Source: CAYVBE01 sp964572825
GTDB lineage: Bacteria; Planctomycetota; Brocadiia; SM23-32
Reading direction: 5' to 3'
NCBI GenBank assembly: GCA_964572825.1
Contig: CAZNGS010000016.1
Location: 6,644-70,643 of the forward strand
Length of the DNA stretch: 64,000 nucleotides
The notes under the pieces were generated by a model, which saw nothing but the letters and a program-made list of their open reading frames with translations, ran no database searches and was not told the origin of the DNA. This document shows positions 23,137 through 31,859 of the stretch, one piece after another; positions within the stretch are counted from its first letter, which is position 1, and every line of letters begins with the position of its first letter. Position numbers and translations under genes: made by a program.

Positions 23137-25980
23137 TCAGCTCGCCGACCCAAAAAACTCCCGGACGGCTTGCAGAGCCCGCCGTTTGTCCTGGAAGACC
23201 TCGTGCCCGGTGGGCAGACCGTCCAGGAAAATGCGCCCGTAGTCTTTGGTGACCATCCTGTGGTCGGTGACGATGACCACCCCGCGGTCGGTCCTGCGCC
23301 GGATGAGCCGGCCGAAGCCCTGCCGAAAGCTGATCACCGCCTGGGGCAGCGTGTAGTCGCGGAAGGGATCGCGGCCCATGGCCCGCAGGTAGGCCATCCG
23401 GCCGCGCACAAGCGGATCGGTGAAGACGTGAAACGGCAGCTTCGTCAGCACGAGGCAGCTCAGCGTCTCGCCCGCGATGTCCACCCCCTCCCAGAAGCTG
23501 CGCGTGCCCAGCAGGACGGAGGCCGGATCGTGCCGGAAATAGGCGGTGATGGCCTCCCGGCTGCCGCTGTGGCCCTGGGCCAGGACCTTGATGCCGGCGC
23601 GCTCAAGCGGTTCCTTGACGGCCGCGTAAGCCGCTTCCAGCAGGGAGTAGCTGGTGAACAGCACCAGGGCGCGGCCCTGCGTGGCCTCCAGAAGCTCGCG
23701 CAGAAACGCTCCGAGCTGACGGTCGAAGTCCCGGTTGCGCCGGCCTCCCGGATCGGGCAGGAACGTGGTAACCCCCACCAGCGCCTGCCGGCCGTAATCG
23801 AACGGCGAGCCCACCGACAGGCACCGCATGTGGCCGGGCGGCAGCACGTCGGCGCCCATGCGCTCCAGCATGTAGTCGAACTGCCCCGCAACCTGGAGCG
23901 TGGCGGAGGTGAAGATGACCGAGCGTTTCGGCCCGAAAAGGAAGTGGCGGAAGTGTTCCCCGATGTGGAGCGGGGCCGCGTGGATGGAGCAGAACTCTCC
24001 CCGGTCGCGCCGGACCCGCTCCAGCCAGTACACGTGTTCCTCGCTCTCCTGGGCGAGGATGAACTCGATGGATTCCCCCACCTCCCGGAGCCGTTCCAGT
24101 CCCGAACGCAGGTCGCGGATGACTTCATCTACGGGTTCCGCTTCCTCGGCCAGTGGCTCGAGTTGCCCCGCCAGGTCCTCGGTGGCTTCTCCCAGCGAGG
24201 CCATGGTCTTACGGAGCCGGTCGGCCGCGTCCCCGGCCTCGGCGTGGGGCCCGACGGCTGGCTCACACTCCGCCAGCATGATGCGATCGACGTAAGGGGG
24301 CAGTTCCTGCAACGGTTCGTGCAGCAGCTCGAAGAACTGCCGGGTGGCCTGCACCACGTCGTCGATCAGGCCCATGACGCCGCCGGCCGCCTCGGTCAGC
24401 CGGGAGCGTTTGGCCTCCGGCATTGACCGGGAGGCGAGCTCGTGCATGAGCGTTGCCAGCAGCCCGCTGCCGCTGCCGTCCTGGCGGCGTCGATACAACC
24501 AGTTGGTGATGCGATAGACGCTCAGTGTGTTCACCTCGGCGGCCAGGGCGTTGGTGGCCACGTCTTCCAGGTTGTGCGCCTCGTCGAAGACCACGCACCG
24601 ATACTCGGGAAGCACGGGCGTGTCCAGCCCGATCTCCGAGAACAGGAGGGCATGGTTGACGACGATGACGTCGGCCAGTTGTGCCCTGCAGCGGGCGCGC
24701 TGGACCAGGCAGCGGTTGCGAAAGCGACAGGCCCGGCCCGCGCACTGCTCTGAGCCGCTCACCACGGCGTAGTGCACGGCAGGGGCCGAGGGGGACTGGA
24801 GGAAGCCGTTGCACTCCGACATGTCGCCGCTGACCGTTACGGAGGCCCATTTGACCAGCGGTGCCAGCGCCACGAACTGCTCCGGTCCGGCCAGCTCCCG
24901 CTCGAAGTGCCGCATCAGGTGCATGAACCGGCGCACGCACAGGTAGTTGCGCCGCCCCTTGAGCAGGGCGGGCTCGAAGCGTCCGGGAAGCAGATTGGTG
25001 AGAAAGGGCAGGTCCTTGCGGTAGAGCTGCTCCTGGAGGTTGCGGGTGTTGGTGGAGATGACCACCTTGTCCCCGTTGGTGCACGTCCACGCCACGGCGG
25101 GCACCAGGTATCCCATCGACTTGCCCGTGCCGGTGCCGGCTTCCACCATCAGGTGATGCGGTTCGCTGAGGGCCTCGCAGACGGCCCGCACCATCCAGAC
25201 CTGCTCGTCGCGCTGCTCGTAGCCGGGCAGGTTGCGTCCGATCACGGCCTGCGGGCCGAACATGGCGCAGATGTCCTCCGTGGGCAGCGGCTCCTCAGCG
25301 GGCTCCGGCGGCTCGTACCTCTGGACCCTGCGAAAAAGCTCTCGCTGATCGGGGAACAGCTCCGCGATTTGGCCGATGCGGTCCGCGGTGAGTTCGAAAC
25401 CTGCCGAGTCGGCCATCCCCGCCAGGATGTCCGCCAGCGGGTGGCCGGCCGCCTGCGTCAGCCTGCATATCTGATCGAGCGCCGCCCCGGGCGTGCCCGC
25501 GAGCTCGTCCAGAAGTGCCTGCCAGATATCCGCCAGGAGCCGCGCCCGGTCGGGTGCCCGGACCGTCGCCGGAGGTTCGATGCCCAGCTCGTCGGCCAGG
25601 CCCTCCAGGCTGAAGTCCGTTGCCCCGGGGACGGCGATGCGCGCCAGCTCCCGGCCGCCCAGAAGCGCGGGGGGCGGAACGCCCGCCGCCTCGAAGAAGG
25701 CGCCGAACGAACCGGCCTCGTGCACGACCACCGGCCCGTCCCCGCAGAACTCCCCCAGCTCCCGCAGAACCTGTGAAGGCTCCGGGCACCCCTTCAGGTC
25801 CGCCCTGGTCAGGCCAGACAGCCGCAGGGAAGCCCTGGTCAGTTTGTGAGGCCTGGCCAGTTGCTGGAAGTCCCGGTCGCCCGGACGGCGCACGGCCGCC
25901 GCCTCCACCACGTGGTCTTCGGTCGGCGAAGGCCCGGTCGTCAGCAGGGCGGCAAATGTCCGGCTCTTGCTGGATGCCAT
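23137..25980 (-). CDS. DinG-like Fe-S helicase with a degenerate exonuclease domain
   Basis: A 947-residue superfamily 2 helicase of the DinG/XPD type that unwinds DNA 5' to 3'. The N-terminal ~200 residues resemble a DnaQ exonuclease, but the DxETTG motif is ALLTTG and the HNAxFD-type motif is VVHEAGSFGAF, so the catalytic acids are missing. The helicase part begins near 240: Walker A EAGTGTGKS (Lys287), DEAH box Asp466-His469 in VVFDEAHN, a SAT motif in IFTSATL and motif VI in QGFGRLIRR. Four cysteines (348, 413, 418, 424) sit between Walker A and DEAH as in 4Fe-4S helicases. Length and layout match the DinG-with-exonuclease class of Firmicutes type. The gene is divergent from proC. Confidence 0.9.
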   Translation of the reverse strand: MASSKSRTFAALLTTGPSPTEDHVVEAAAVRRPGDRDFQQLARPHKLTRASLRLSGLTRADLKGCPEPSQVLRELGEFCGDGPVVVHEAGSFGAFFEAAGVPPPALLGGRELARIAVPGATDFSLEGLADELGIEPPATVRAPDRARLLADIWQALLDELAGTPGAALDQICRLTQAAGHPLADILAGMADSAGFELTADRIGQIAELFPDQRELFRRVQRYEPPEPAEEPLPTEDICAMFGPQAVIGRNLPGYEQRDEQVWMVRAVCEALSEPHHLMVEAGTGTGKSMGYLVPAVAWTCTNGDKVVISTNTRNLQEQLYRKDLPFLTNLLPGRFEPALLKGRRNYLCVRRFMHLMRHFERELAGPEQFVALAPLVKWASVTVSGDMSECNGFLQSPSAPAVHYAVVSGSEQCAGRACRFRNRCLVQRARCRAQLADVIVVNHALLFSEIGLDTPVLPEYRCVVFDEAHNLEDVATNALAAEVNTLSVYRITNWLYRRRQDGSGSGLLATLMHELASRSMPEAKRSRLTEAAGGVMGLIDDVVQATRQFFELLHEPLQELPPYVDRIMLAECEPAVGPHAEAGDAADRLRKTMASLGEATEDLAGQLEPLAEEAEPVDEVIRDLRSGLERLREVGESIEFILAQESEEHVYWLERVRRDRGEFCSIHAAPLHIGEHFRHFLFGPKRSVIFTSATLQVAGQFDYMLERMGADVLPPGHMRCLSVGSPFDYGRQALVGVTTFLPDPGGRRNRDFDRQLGAFLRELLEATQGRALVLFTSYSLLEAAYAAVKEPLERAGIKVLAQGHSGSREAITAYFRHDPASVLLGTRSFWEGVDIAGETLSCLVLTKLPFHVFTDPLVRGRMAYLRAMGRDPFRDYTLPQAVISFRQGFGRLIRRRTDRGVVIVTDHRMVTKDYGRIFLDGLPTGHEVFQDKRRALQAVREFFGSAS

Positions 25981-26066
25981 GGTACTCTATTCCTGCGTAG
26001 AGCGCATTCTAACGCAGGCGGCCGCTGCGTGGAAGGGAATCCTGCGGCGACGGCCGCCACCGATTG

Positions 26067-26095
26067 TTGCACAATCCGCTCCGTTTGCCAATAAT
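26067..26095 (+). promoter_or_regulatory. Putative promoter for proC
   Basis: TTGCAC at 26067-26072, 17 bp spacer, AATAAT at 26090-26095 (5 of 6). It lies 58 bp before proC. Confidence 0.45.
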
Positions 26096-26153
26096 AGGCG
26101 GCCGGGCGTGCTGGTGAACGATCCACCGGGTGCAGACAGCGGGAGGAAATGCC

Positions 26154-26963
26154 ATGATCGAACGGAAACTGGGATTCATAGGAGCCGGCCGGATGGCGGA
26201 GGCACTCCTCAACGGCGTCCTGAAGGGCGGGGTCGCCGATAAGGCCCGGCTCTTCGCCAGCGATCCCGATCCGGAGCGCAGGGAAGTGTTCGCGCGACGG
26301 ATCGGCGACAACGTGTTGGAGGAGAATGCGGAGCTGGCGCGGCGCTGTGACGTAATCGTGGTGTCGGTCAAGCCGCACGTGGTCCCGCCGGTCGCCCAGG
26401 AAGTGCGCGAGCGACTGAACTCCGGCAAACTGCTCGTCTCGATCGCGGCGGGGGTGACCCTGGACACACTGCGCCGGCTTTTCGGGATCGACCGGACCAT
26501 CCGGGTCATGCCCAACACCCCTGCCCTGGTGGGGGCGGGCGCGGCCGCTTACTGCACCGGCGAAGGGGCCAGCGCGGAGGACGCCGAACTGGCGGCGGAG
26601 CTATTGAGCGCCGTGGGCCTCTGCGTGCGGGTCGAGGAGAAGCACATGGATGCGGTCACGGGTCTGAGCGGCAGCGGTCCCGCTTACCTCTACATGGCCA
26701 TCGAGGCGCTCAGCGACGGCGGCGTCCGCATGGGGCTTGGGCGGCAGGTGGCCACGCGCCTGGCCGCGCAGACGGTGCTGGGTGCGGCGAAGATGGTTCT
26801 GGAAACGGGCGCCCACCCCGGTGAGCTGAAGGATCAGGTTACCACGCCGGGCGGCACCACCATCGAAGCGGTGCGGGTGCTGGAAGCCGCCGGGCTGCGG
26901 GGGGCCTTTATGGACGCCGTGGCCGCCGCCGCCGAGAGGTCCCGCAGGCTGGCGGAGAAGTAG
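26154..26963 (+). CDS. proC: Pyrroline-5-carboxylate reductase
   Basis: A 269-residue enzyme catalysing the last step of proline synthesis, reducing pyrroline-5-carboxylate with NAD(P)H in the cytoplasm. The Rossmann start GFIGAGRMAEALLNG binds the cofactor. The signature regions VRVMPNTPALVGAGAAAY and GLSGSGPAYLYMAIEALSDGGVRMG plus VTTPGGTTIEAVRVLE are all present. The length is normal (about 270). The ATG at 26154 follows GGGAGGAAAT. The gene stands alone, divergent from the helicase and followed by about 380 bp without genes. Confidence 0.96.
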   Translation: MIERKLGFIGAGRMAEALLNGVLKGGVADKARLFASDPDPERREVFARRIGDNVLEENAELARRCDVIVVSVKPHVVPPVAQEVRERLNSGKLLVSIAAGVTLDTLRRLFGIDRTIRVMPNTPALVGAGAAAYCTGEGASAEDAELAAELLSAVGLCVRVEEKHMDAVTGLSGSGPAYLYMAIEALSDGGVRMGLGRQVATRLAAQTVLGAAKMVLETGAHPGELKDQVTTPGGTTIEAVRVLEAAGLRGAFMDAVAAAAERSRRLAEK

Positions 26964-27295
26964 GCCGGCTTCCGCCGGTCGGCCGCTGCTGTGTGACTTC
27001 CCGCCCTGGGGTGCGCAGCGTCGCAGCGACGAGACGGTTGTCTCGCCTCACACGGCGGGGACTCCTCCAATGGCAACGTGGGCGATGGCGCGGGCCTCGC
27101 CAGGATGTCGGGGCCTGCCGGGCGGCGGTTGCGACCCCGCTCCGTCGGCCCTGGAAGGATCCCGGCCATTCAAGTATCGGATTGTCGCCGTGGTTTTCGC
27201 AGTGCGCAGGCCCATCTCTGTCTTCGCCCCCGGGCGGCCATTGGCCATGCGCTACGTCGCGCTTTTGAATGGCCCCCCTGGAAGGATGGTTTCGC
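26964..27295. other. Gene-free stretch containing a MITE-like repeat structure
   Basis: No convincing coding region. Within it the 11 bp CCTGGAAGGAT occurs at 27150-27160 and again at 27277-27287. Just inside these copies lie GGCCATTCAA (27164-27173) and its inverse TTGAATGGCC (27265-27274). This resembles a short inserted element with terminal inverted repeats and a target duplication. The ORFs crossing it have no recognisable domain. Confidence 0.4.
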
Positions 27296-27324
27296 TTGAC
27301 ACCTGAACCCGGCGGCGGTAACTT
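27296..27324 (+). promoter_or_regulatory. Putative promoter for tRNA-Asp
   Basis: A perfect TTGACA at 27296-27301, 17 bp, then TAACTT at 27319-27324 (3 of 6), 16 bp before the tRNA. Confidence 0.45.
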
Positions 27325-27340
27325 GTTGTTTTGCGTCGAT

Positions 27341-27418
27341 GGGGGTGTAGCTCAATTTGGTTAGAGCACCGGACTGTCGATCCGGAGGTTGGGAGTTCGA
27401 GTCTCCTCGCCCTCGCCA
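27341..27418 (+). tRNA. trnD: tRNA-Asp (GTC)
   Basis: 78 nt including encoded CCA. Acceptor GGGGGTG pairs with CGCCCTC (with two wobbles); anticodon stem CCGGA/TCCGG with loop CTGTCGA, anticodon GTC. Discriminator base G is normal for tRNA-Asp. Confidence 0.96.
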
Positions 27419-27422
27419 CAAG

Positions 27423-27452
27423 GGGCGTTCCCGAATCGGGAGCGCCCTTTTT
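27423..27452 (+). terminator. Intrinsic terminator after tRNA-Asp
   Basis: An 11 bp stem, GGGCGTTCCCG against CGGGAGCGCCC with one G-T pair, AAT loop, followed by five Ts (27448-27452). It starts 5 bp after the tRNA CCA. Confidence 0.9.
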
Positions 27453-27484
27453 GCGTCGAGGGGTCTTCAGCGTGTCGCCGGCCG

Positions 27485-27513
27485 TTGACACTTCCCCCGG
27501 GGGCTCCCATAAT
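27485..27513 (+). promoter_or_regulatory. Promoter of the small lipoprotein gene
   Basis: A perfect TTGACA (27485-27490), 17 bp spacer and CATAAT (27508-27513, 5 of 6). It lies 105 bp before the lipoprotein start and after the tRNA terminator, so it opens a new transcription unit. Confidence 0.65.
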
Positions 27514-27618
27514 ACCGCCTGCGGGCCGGGGCGGGATGGACGCCGCACAGGGCTCAGGCGCCCGAACCGGCAGGTGAGAGCATGCGTTGCTACGCTGCTG
27601 TTCTGGGAGGAGATCAGG

Positions 27619-28053
27619 ATGAACACAAGGGTGGTTCCCGTGCTGCTGTGTTGCGTGGCCGTCTGGGCGACGGGTTGTCGGGCTCCCCTGGCTCCGGCCG
27701 GCGAATGGACCGACAGGGGGACCGTGGAGTTCGTGGGGGAGGGCACTTCGGTGGTAGTGAAGGAGGATGACCCCCTGGCGCTGCTGGAGGCACGGGCGGC
27801 CGCCCGCGCCCTGGCCCTGGTGGACCTGCTGGCAACCGTGAAGGGCACGGAGGTCTCCGCCCGCGTGAGCGTGGAGGACCTGATGTACGAAAGCCTGGAC
27901 GCCACGGTGACGGTGCAGGGGACGCTCTGCGGGGTGGTCGTGGACTACGAGGAGTTGAAGAAGGAAGAGGCGGGGCCGACGGTCATCAAAGCCATCGCCA
28001 CGCTGGAGCTTTCCCGCCGCCATCTCCGGCGGATGGGGTGCTGCGGGCAATGA
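27619..28053 (+). CDS. Small lipoprotein, LPP20/FlgP-like
   Basis: A 144-residue predicted lipoprotein. The signal (NTRVVPVLLCCVAVWATGC) ends in a lipobox-like ATGC, so Cys20 would be lipidated. The mature part has a helix rich in Ala/Leu (LLEARAAARALALVDLLATV) followed by strands with VKGTEVSARVSVEDL and ATVTVQGTLCGVVV. This resembles the LPP20 family, which includes flagellar FlgP and outer-membrane lipoproteins, but the match is by eye. The ATG at 27619 follows GGGAGG by 8 nt. The next gene starts 29 bp downstream on the same strand and has a similar helix-then-strand layout, which suggests a functional pair. No flagellar genes are seen here. Confidence 0.6.
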   Translation: MNTRVVPVLLCCVAVWATGCRAPLAPAGEWTDRGTVEFVGEGTSVVVKEDDPLALLEARAAARALALVDLLATVKGTEVSARVSVEDLMYESLDATVTVQGTLCGVVVDYEELKKEEAGPTVIKAIATLELSRRHLRRMGCCGQ

Positions 28054-28082
28054 GGTGAGCCCTTGGTGACAGGGGGCCGGCA

Positions 28083-29117
28083 ATGATGCGCAGAGGGATT
28101 GGGGTTGTGTTCATCGTGTGTGTGGTGCTTGCCCTGCCGTCCGGCGCCGCGCGCGGAGAGCGGCCGCATCGCGGGGAACAGGAGGTGAGCGTCCGGGTGG
28201 AGGGACTCGCCCCGTTCGAACCGGGCACCTCGGTCGACAGGGCGCGCAAGGAGGCCATCCGGGATGCACGGCGCAACGCCGTCCTGCAGGCACAGGTGAT
28301 CCTGTCGGCGGAGACGCGGGTGGAAGGCACGCGATTGGCGGCATTGCGGGTGCGGGCCCGCGCGCTCGGTTACGTCGAATCAATCGAAATCCTGAAGGAG
28401 GGCGTCGTCCCGGGCAGCGGTCCGCATCGTTACAGGATTTCGGCGCGGGCCCTGGTGCGGCCCCTGAGCCGGTTCAGCGCCGCGGCAGCCCTGGGATGGG
28501 AGCGGCCGGGGCCGTGGGAGCCGGTGGCCTCGCTGGAGGTGCGGGGCGACGCCGAGGAGCAGGCCGTCGCGGCCGTCCGGGGCGCACTGGAGCGCTGCGG
28601 GGTCCTGCTGGCGGAAGGGGAGGACCATGTGCCGGCTTTGATCGTTCACTTGAGGGTGGCCGCCTCGGACGGTGAGGGCGGGCACTCGGTACGGGCCGAC
28701 TGGGATGTTCGCACCGACGGGGACCTGTCGCGGGGGGAGCCGGTGCGCTTCCGAGGGCAGTGGTTGCGAACGGGCGAAGGCAATCCGCCCAACTGGTGGT
28801 GGGAGGCGCTGGGGACGGTCGTCGCGCAGGATGTGACTCGGGCCTGGACGATGCCCCGCTCGACGGTCATTCGGTTCACGGACGTCACTGAGGCCCAGAA
28901 GTGGGCGCTGGCGGCAGTCGCGGCCGAAGGGGGTGAGGAGGGCGTCTCCGTCGAGGAGCAGAACGATGCTCTCGCTCTGCGGCTGTCCGTCAGCGGGAAC
29001 CCGGTCAGTGTGGCCGATGCGCTGCTGGAGCGGGCGGGCCTGCACGGGAAGATGAAACTGGTGCACGCCGACCTGGCCGGGCTCATTTATCGCGGGCGGC
29101 ACGGAGCGAAGCGCTGA
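28083..29117 (+). CDS. Exported protein with FlgT-N-like domain, function unknown
   Basis: A 344-residue protein with a signal peptide (IGVVFIVCVVLALPSGAARG). After it, EVSVRVEGLAPF and a long helix of the type DRARKEAIRDARRNAVLQAQ, then a strand region (GYVESIEILKEG), resemble the N-terminal domain of FlgT and related LPP20-like proteins. The remaining ~200 residues, including WDVRTDG and RFTDVTEAQKWALAA, match nothing I recognise. It follows the lipoprotein by 29 bp, likely in the same operon, and converges on the PEGA gene (18 bp between the stops). ATG 28083 and ATG 28086 are both possible. An envelope role is inferred from the export signal and the partner. Confidence 0.5.
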   Translation: MMRRGIGVVFIVCVVLALPSGAARGERPHRGEQEVSVRVEGLAPFEPGTSVDRARKEAIRDARRNAVLQAQVILSAETRVEGTRLAALRVRARALGYVESIEILKEGVVPGSGPHRYRISARALVRPLSRFSAAAALGWERPGPWEPVASLEVRGDAEEQAVAAVRGALERCGVLLAEGEDHVPALIVHLRVAASDGEGGHSVRADWDVRTDGDLSRGEPVRFRGQWLRTGEGNPPNWWWEALGTVVAQDVTRAWTMPRSTVIRFTDVTEAQKWALAAVAAEGGEEGVSVEEQNDALALRLSVSGNPVSVADALLERAGLHGKMKLVHADLAGLIYRGRHGAKR

Positions 29118-29135
29118 GGGGACCGACACGGCGCC

Positions 29136-31031
29136 TCAGTCCGCCTGATATCCGGCCGCCCACAGGATGCCGTTGCGGATTACCCGCGCGGCGGCGTTGG
29201 CGTAGAGTGGCGAACCCTGGTGGGGCGAGGTGTTGATCACCGGAAGGTTGGCAAAGACGACGTACCTGCCCTTGCCGTAAATCCCCGCGGCGGCCATGGG
29301 GGGAGCCGCCTCCCCGGCCTGCCTGCTGCCCAGGTGGGGGCTCGCGCGGAGCAACGCCCCTGCGCTTCCTCGCAGTTGGAGGGAAGGGGAGGGCATCGGG
29401 AACACCACGTGCCCCGCGCCGGCCGTGACGGGGTGACGGCGGGACACGGGATAGGCCAGAGCGTACTCTTCCGGATAGGCGTCCGGCGCCCTGTCAGACA
29501 TGACCAGGCGCTCCGGCCGCACCAGGGCTCCGCACCATCGCAGCAGGGGGGTGAAGGGCTGGGGGCGGTCCGGCGGCCGAAAGGTTCCAAAGAACACCAG
29601 TCCCGTCCCGCCGTGGATGGCGTCCATGATCTGCTGCACCTCCTGGCGCCCGTATGGCCCCACCGCCTTGCCGGGGCCGGGGTCCACGACCATCAGCACG
29701 TCTGCGGGGGTCATGCGGTCGGGATCGAACGGCCCCTCCAGCCGGTGGACCTCGAACAGGGGCGAGGCCCCCAGTTGCGCGGCCAGCTCGGCATCTGCGC
29801 CCCGGTGCACGTCCAGGACCACCCGGATCGGCTGCCCCGGCGCGATCAGGCGCTGCCCGGTGTCCCCGCTCTTGCCTTGTGCGCGCAGGCGGCGGAGGGC
29901 GTGTTTCTGCAGGGCTGCGGCCCAGAGTCGCTCGCCGTCCACATAGCTTCGCGCGGTGGCGATGTCCCCGCCTTTGTCGGCCGCCAGACGGAGCTGTTCG
30001 TATGCCTTTTCGAACTGTCCCTCTGCCCCGTAGAGCAGGGCGGCGTTCGTGGCGTGATCGGGGTCACGTGCCTTGGACCTCTCGGCGGCCAGGCGGACGA
30101 TGTTCTCCGCGCTGAGCTCGCTCAGCTCGATCGTCCGTTCACCGGCGGCCGTCATGACCTTCAATTCCCCCTCCCCGACGTCCAGAATGGTGCACGTCAG
30201 GGGGAAGCCCTTTCCGAGCGAGAGCCGGTAGTCCTCTTCTCCGACTTTCGTGGCGAGCACCGCGTGTGCCGTCCGCACGAGTTCCCGCAGTCGCCGGATA
30301 ACCGACCGTTCGCGGGCAACGCGCTGGGCGTACTGCTCCTTCATGTCCTGGGGCATGCCATCCAGCTCTGCGAGGGCCTCCCGGTAGCGGCGGTCCGCCA
30401 CGAGTCGGCGGACGGACTCAAAGGCCCTTTCCTCCGGCAGGTCTTCGGGGTAGGGCACCCGGCTCCACTCCAGGCTCTCGCCCAACGGGAGGTCGGCGAC
30501 CGTGCCGGGGGGTGATGGAGGGGCGTCGGCGGCAAGCAGCTCTTTCTGGACCAGGTGAAGCTCGTTGGGCGCGACGGTGACCGTGGCGGTGAACGGACGG
30601 TAGCCGTCCGCGCTCACTTCCAGCCGATGGGTGCCGGCGGGGACGTTGAGGATTACCCGGGGGGTGCGTCCCGAAGGAACGCGGTCCAGCATGATCCGGG
30701 CGCCCGGAGGGTCCACCACCACCGCCAGGCTGCCCACCCGCACCAACTGCGCCATGTCCAGGTGAACCTGCCTGGTGCGGTCTCCGCGCACCTCGACCGT
30801 GCTGGTGGCCGGAGCGCGGCCCTGCTTCACGGCCCTGACCTCCACCTGCCCGATCCCCACGTCGGGAACGCCGCAGGGGCTGACGCCCCGGACCTCGCCG
30901 TTGACGTAAACAGTCGCTCCGGGCGGAGTGGTGGTCACGTAGAGGCCACCCACCAGGCTGCCGGAGGCCGCCCAAAGGGGGCCGGTGCAGGTCAGCGCCA
31001 GAACCAGTACCGCGTTACCCAGTCTGCGCAT
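29136..31031 (-). CDS. Exported PEGA-domain protein with DUF4350/ThuA-like C-terminal domain
   Basis: A 631-residue protein with a signal peptide (RRLGNAVLVLALTCTGPLWA). Two PEGA beta-sandwich domains follow: GGLYVTTTPPGATVYVNGEV at about 28-95 and SLAVVVDPPGARIMLDRVPS at about 100-165; such domains are thought to bind or brace the cell envelope. A helical region of about 190-370 resembles TPR-type repeats (YEQLRLAADKGGDIATARSY). The C-terminal ~230 residues (VLMVVDPGPGKAVGPYGRQE, GGTGLVFFGTF, GKGRYVVFANLPV) resemble a glutamine-amidotransferase-like fold such as DUF4350. It starts 15 bp after ribE and shares its transcript, though the functions look unrelated. The role is unknown. Confidence 0.7.
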   Translation of the reverse strand: MRRLGNAVLVLALTCTGPLWAASGSLVGGLYVTTTPPGATVYVNGEVRGVSPCGVPDVGIGQVEVRAVKQGRAPATSTVEVRGDRTRQVHLDMAQLVRVGSLAVVVDPPGARIMLDRVPSGRTPRVILNVPAGTHRLEVSADGYRPFTATVTVAPNELHLVQKELLAADAPPSPPGTVADLPLGESLEWSRVPYPEDLPEERAFESVRRLVADRRYREALAELDGMPQDMKEQYAQRVARERSVIRRLRELVRTAHAVLATKVGEEDYRLSLGKGFPLTCTILDVGEGELKVMTAAGERTIELSELSAENIVRLAAERSKARDPDHATNAALLYGAEGQFEKAYEQLRLAADKGGDIATARSYVDGERLWAAALQKHALRRLRAQGKSGDTGQRLIAPGQPIRVVLDVHRGADAELAAQLGASPLFEVHRLEGPFDPDRMTPADVLMVVDPGPGKAVGPYGRQEVQQIMDAIHGGTGLVFFGTFRPPDRPQPFTPLLRWCGALVRPERLVMSDRAPDAYPEEYALAYPVSRRHPVTAGAGHVVFPMPSPSLQLRGSAGALLRASPHLGSRQAGEAAPPMAAAGIYGKGRYVVFANLPVINTSPHQGSPLYANAAARVIRNGILWAAGYQAD

Positions 31032-31046
31032 AGTGCGCCCGGACTG

Positions 31047-31694
31047 TCAAAACCCCTGTTCTCTCAACTGCTCGACGTCGAGGCGGGGCCTCTCCGCGAG
31101 ATCGCCGGCGTTGCCCAGCAGAGCCCGTATCCATCTGCCGATCATGTCACACTCTATGTTGACTCTGTCGCCGGCTCGTCTGTACTGGAGCGTGGTGGCC
31201 CGGAGCGTGTGAGGTATCAGGCTGACTTCGAATCCGTCCGCGTCGAGCCCGGCGATGGTCAGGCTGACGCCGTCGACGGCCACGCTCCCTTTGATGATCA
31301 TGTTGTCGGTTAGCTCGGGGGCTACGGCGACATGCAGGCGCACCTGTCCCGGCAGGTCGCGGGCGGCCCGGATCGTGCCGGTGCCGTCCACGTGGCCGCT
31401 GACAAAATGGCCCCCCAGCCGGTCACCAACGCGGAGGGCGGGTTCCAGGTTGGACTGTCGGCCCGGGCGGAACTGCCCCAGGGTGGTGCGGGACAGCGTT
31501 TCGGCGCCCACGTCGAAAACCATCTCCTCTCCGGTTACGGAAGACGCCGTGAGACACACTCCGTCCACGCCGACGCTGTCGCCCGGCTGTATCTGCGCCG
31601 CCGGCGCGGCCCCGTTCACGCAGAGCCGGCAGGACGCCTGCAGCTGTTCCACCGCCGCAACGGTTCCGATTCCCTGGATTATGCCGGTGAACAT
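31047..31694 (-). CDS. ribE: Riboflavin synthase, alpha subunit
   Basis: A 215-residue enzyme that converts two 6,7-dimethyl-8-ribityllumazines into riboflavin. It begins with the invariant MFTGII and contains two homologous lumazine-binding domains; paired signatures are GDSVGVDGVCLT with GGHFVSGHVDGTG, and GSVAVDGVSLTI with GDRVNIECDMI. The length is typical. No FMN riboswitch (RFN element) was recognised upstream. The other rib genes are not in this window. A PEGA-protein gene follows by 15 bp. Upstream it is divergent from the EPS locus. Confidence 0.96.
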   Translation of the reverse strand: MFTGIIQGIGTVAAVEQLQASCRLCVNGAAPAAQIQPGDSVGVDGVCLTASSVTGEEMVFDVGAETLSRTTLGQFRPGRQSNLEPALRVGDRLGGHFVSGHVDGTGTIRAARDLPGQVRLHVAVAPELTDNMIIKGSVAVDGVSLTIAGLDADGFEVSLIPHTLRATTLQYRRAGDRVNIECDMIGRWIRALLGNAGDLAERPRLDVEQLREQGF

Positions 31695-31734
31695 GCCTCT
31701 GCCCCTTCGCCGGAAGCCGCACCTCCAACGGCCA

Positions 31735-31763
31735 ATGATACCATCGGCGGGGAGCGATTTCCA
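31735..31763 (-). promoter_or_regulatory. Possible promoter for ribE
   Basis: Minus strand: TGGAAA (31758-31763, 4 of 6), 17 bp, TATCAT (31735-31740, 5 of 6), 40 bp before ribE. Weak -35. Confidence 0.35.
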
Positions 31764-31859
31764 TCGGTAGGGACGGCGTTGAGGCCGCCGGTGGCAACGG
31801 GGTCGCCGGGTTTCTCATAGAAAACACGTCATATTCTGGCGGAATTCCCGCCATCGTCC

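Noticed and set aside
31695..31859. FMN riboswitch upstream of ribE
   Set aside because: No RFN-element conserved helices were recognised in the leader.
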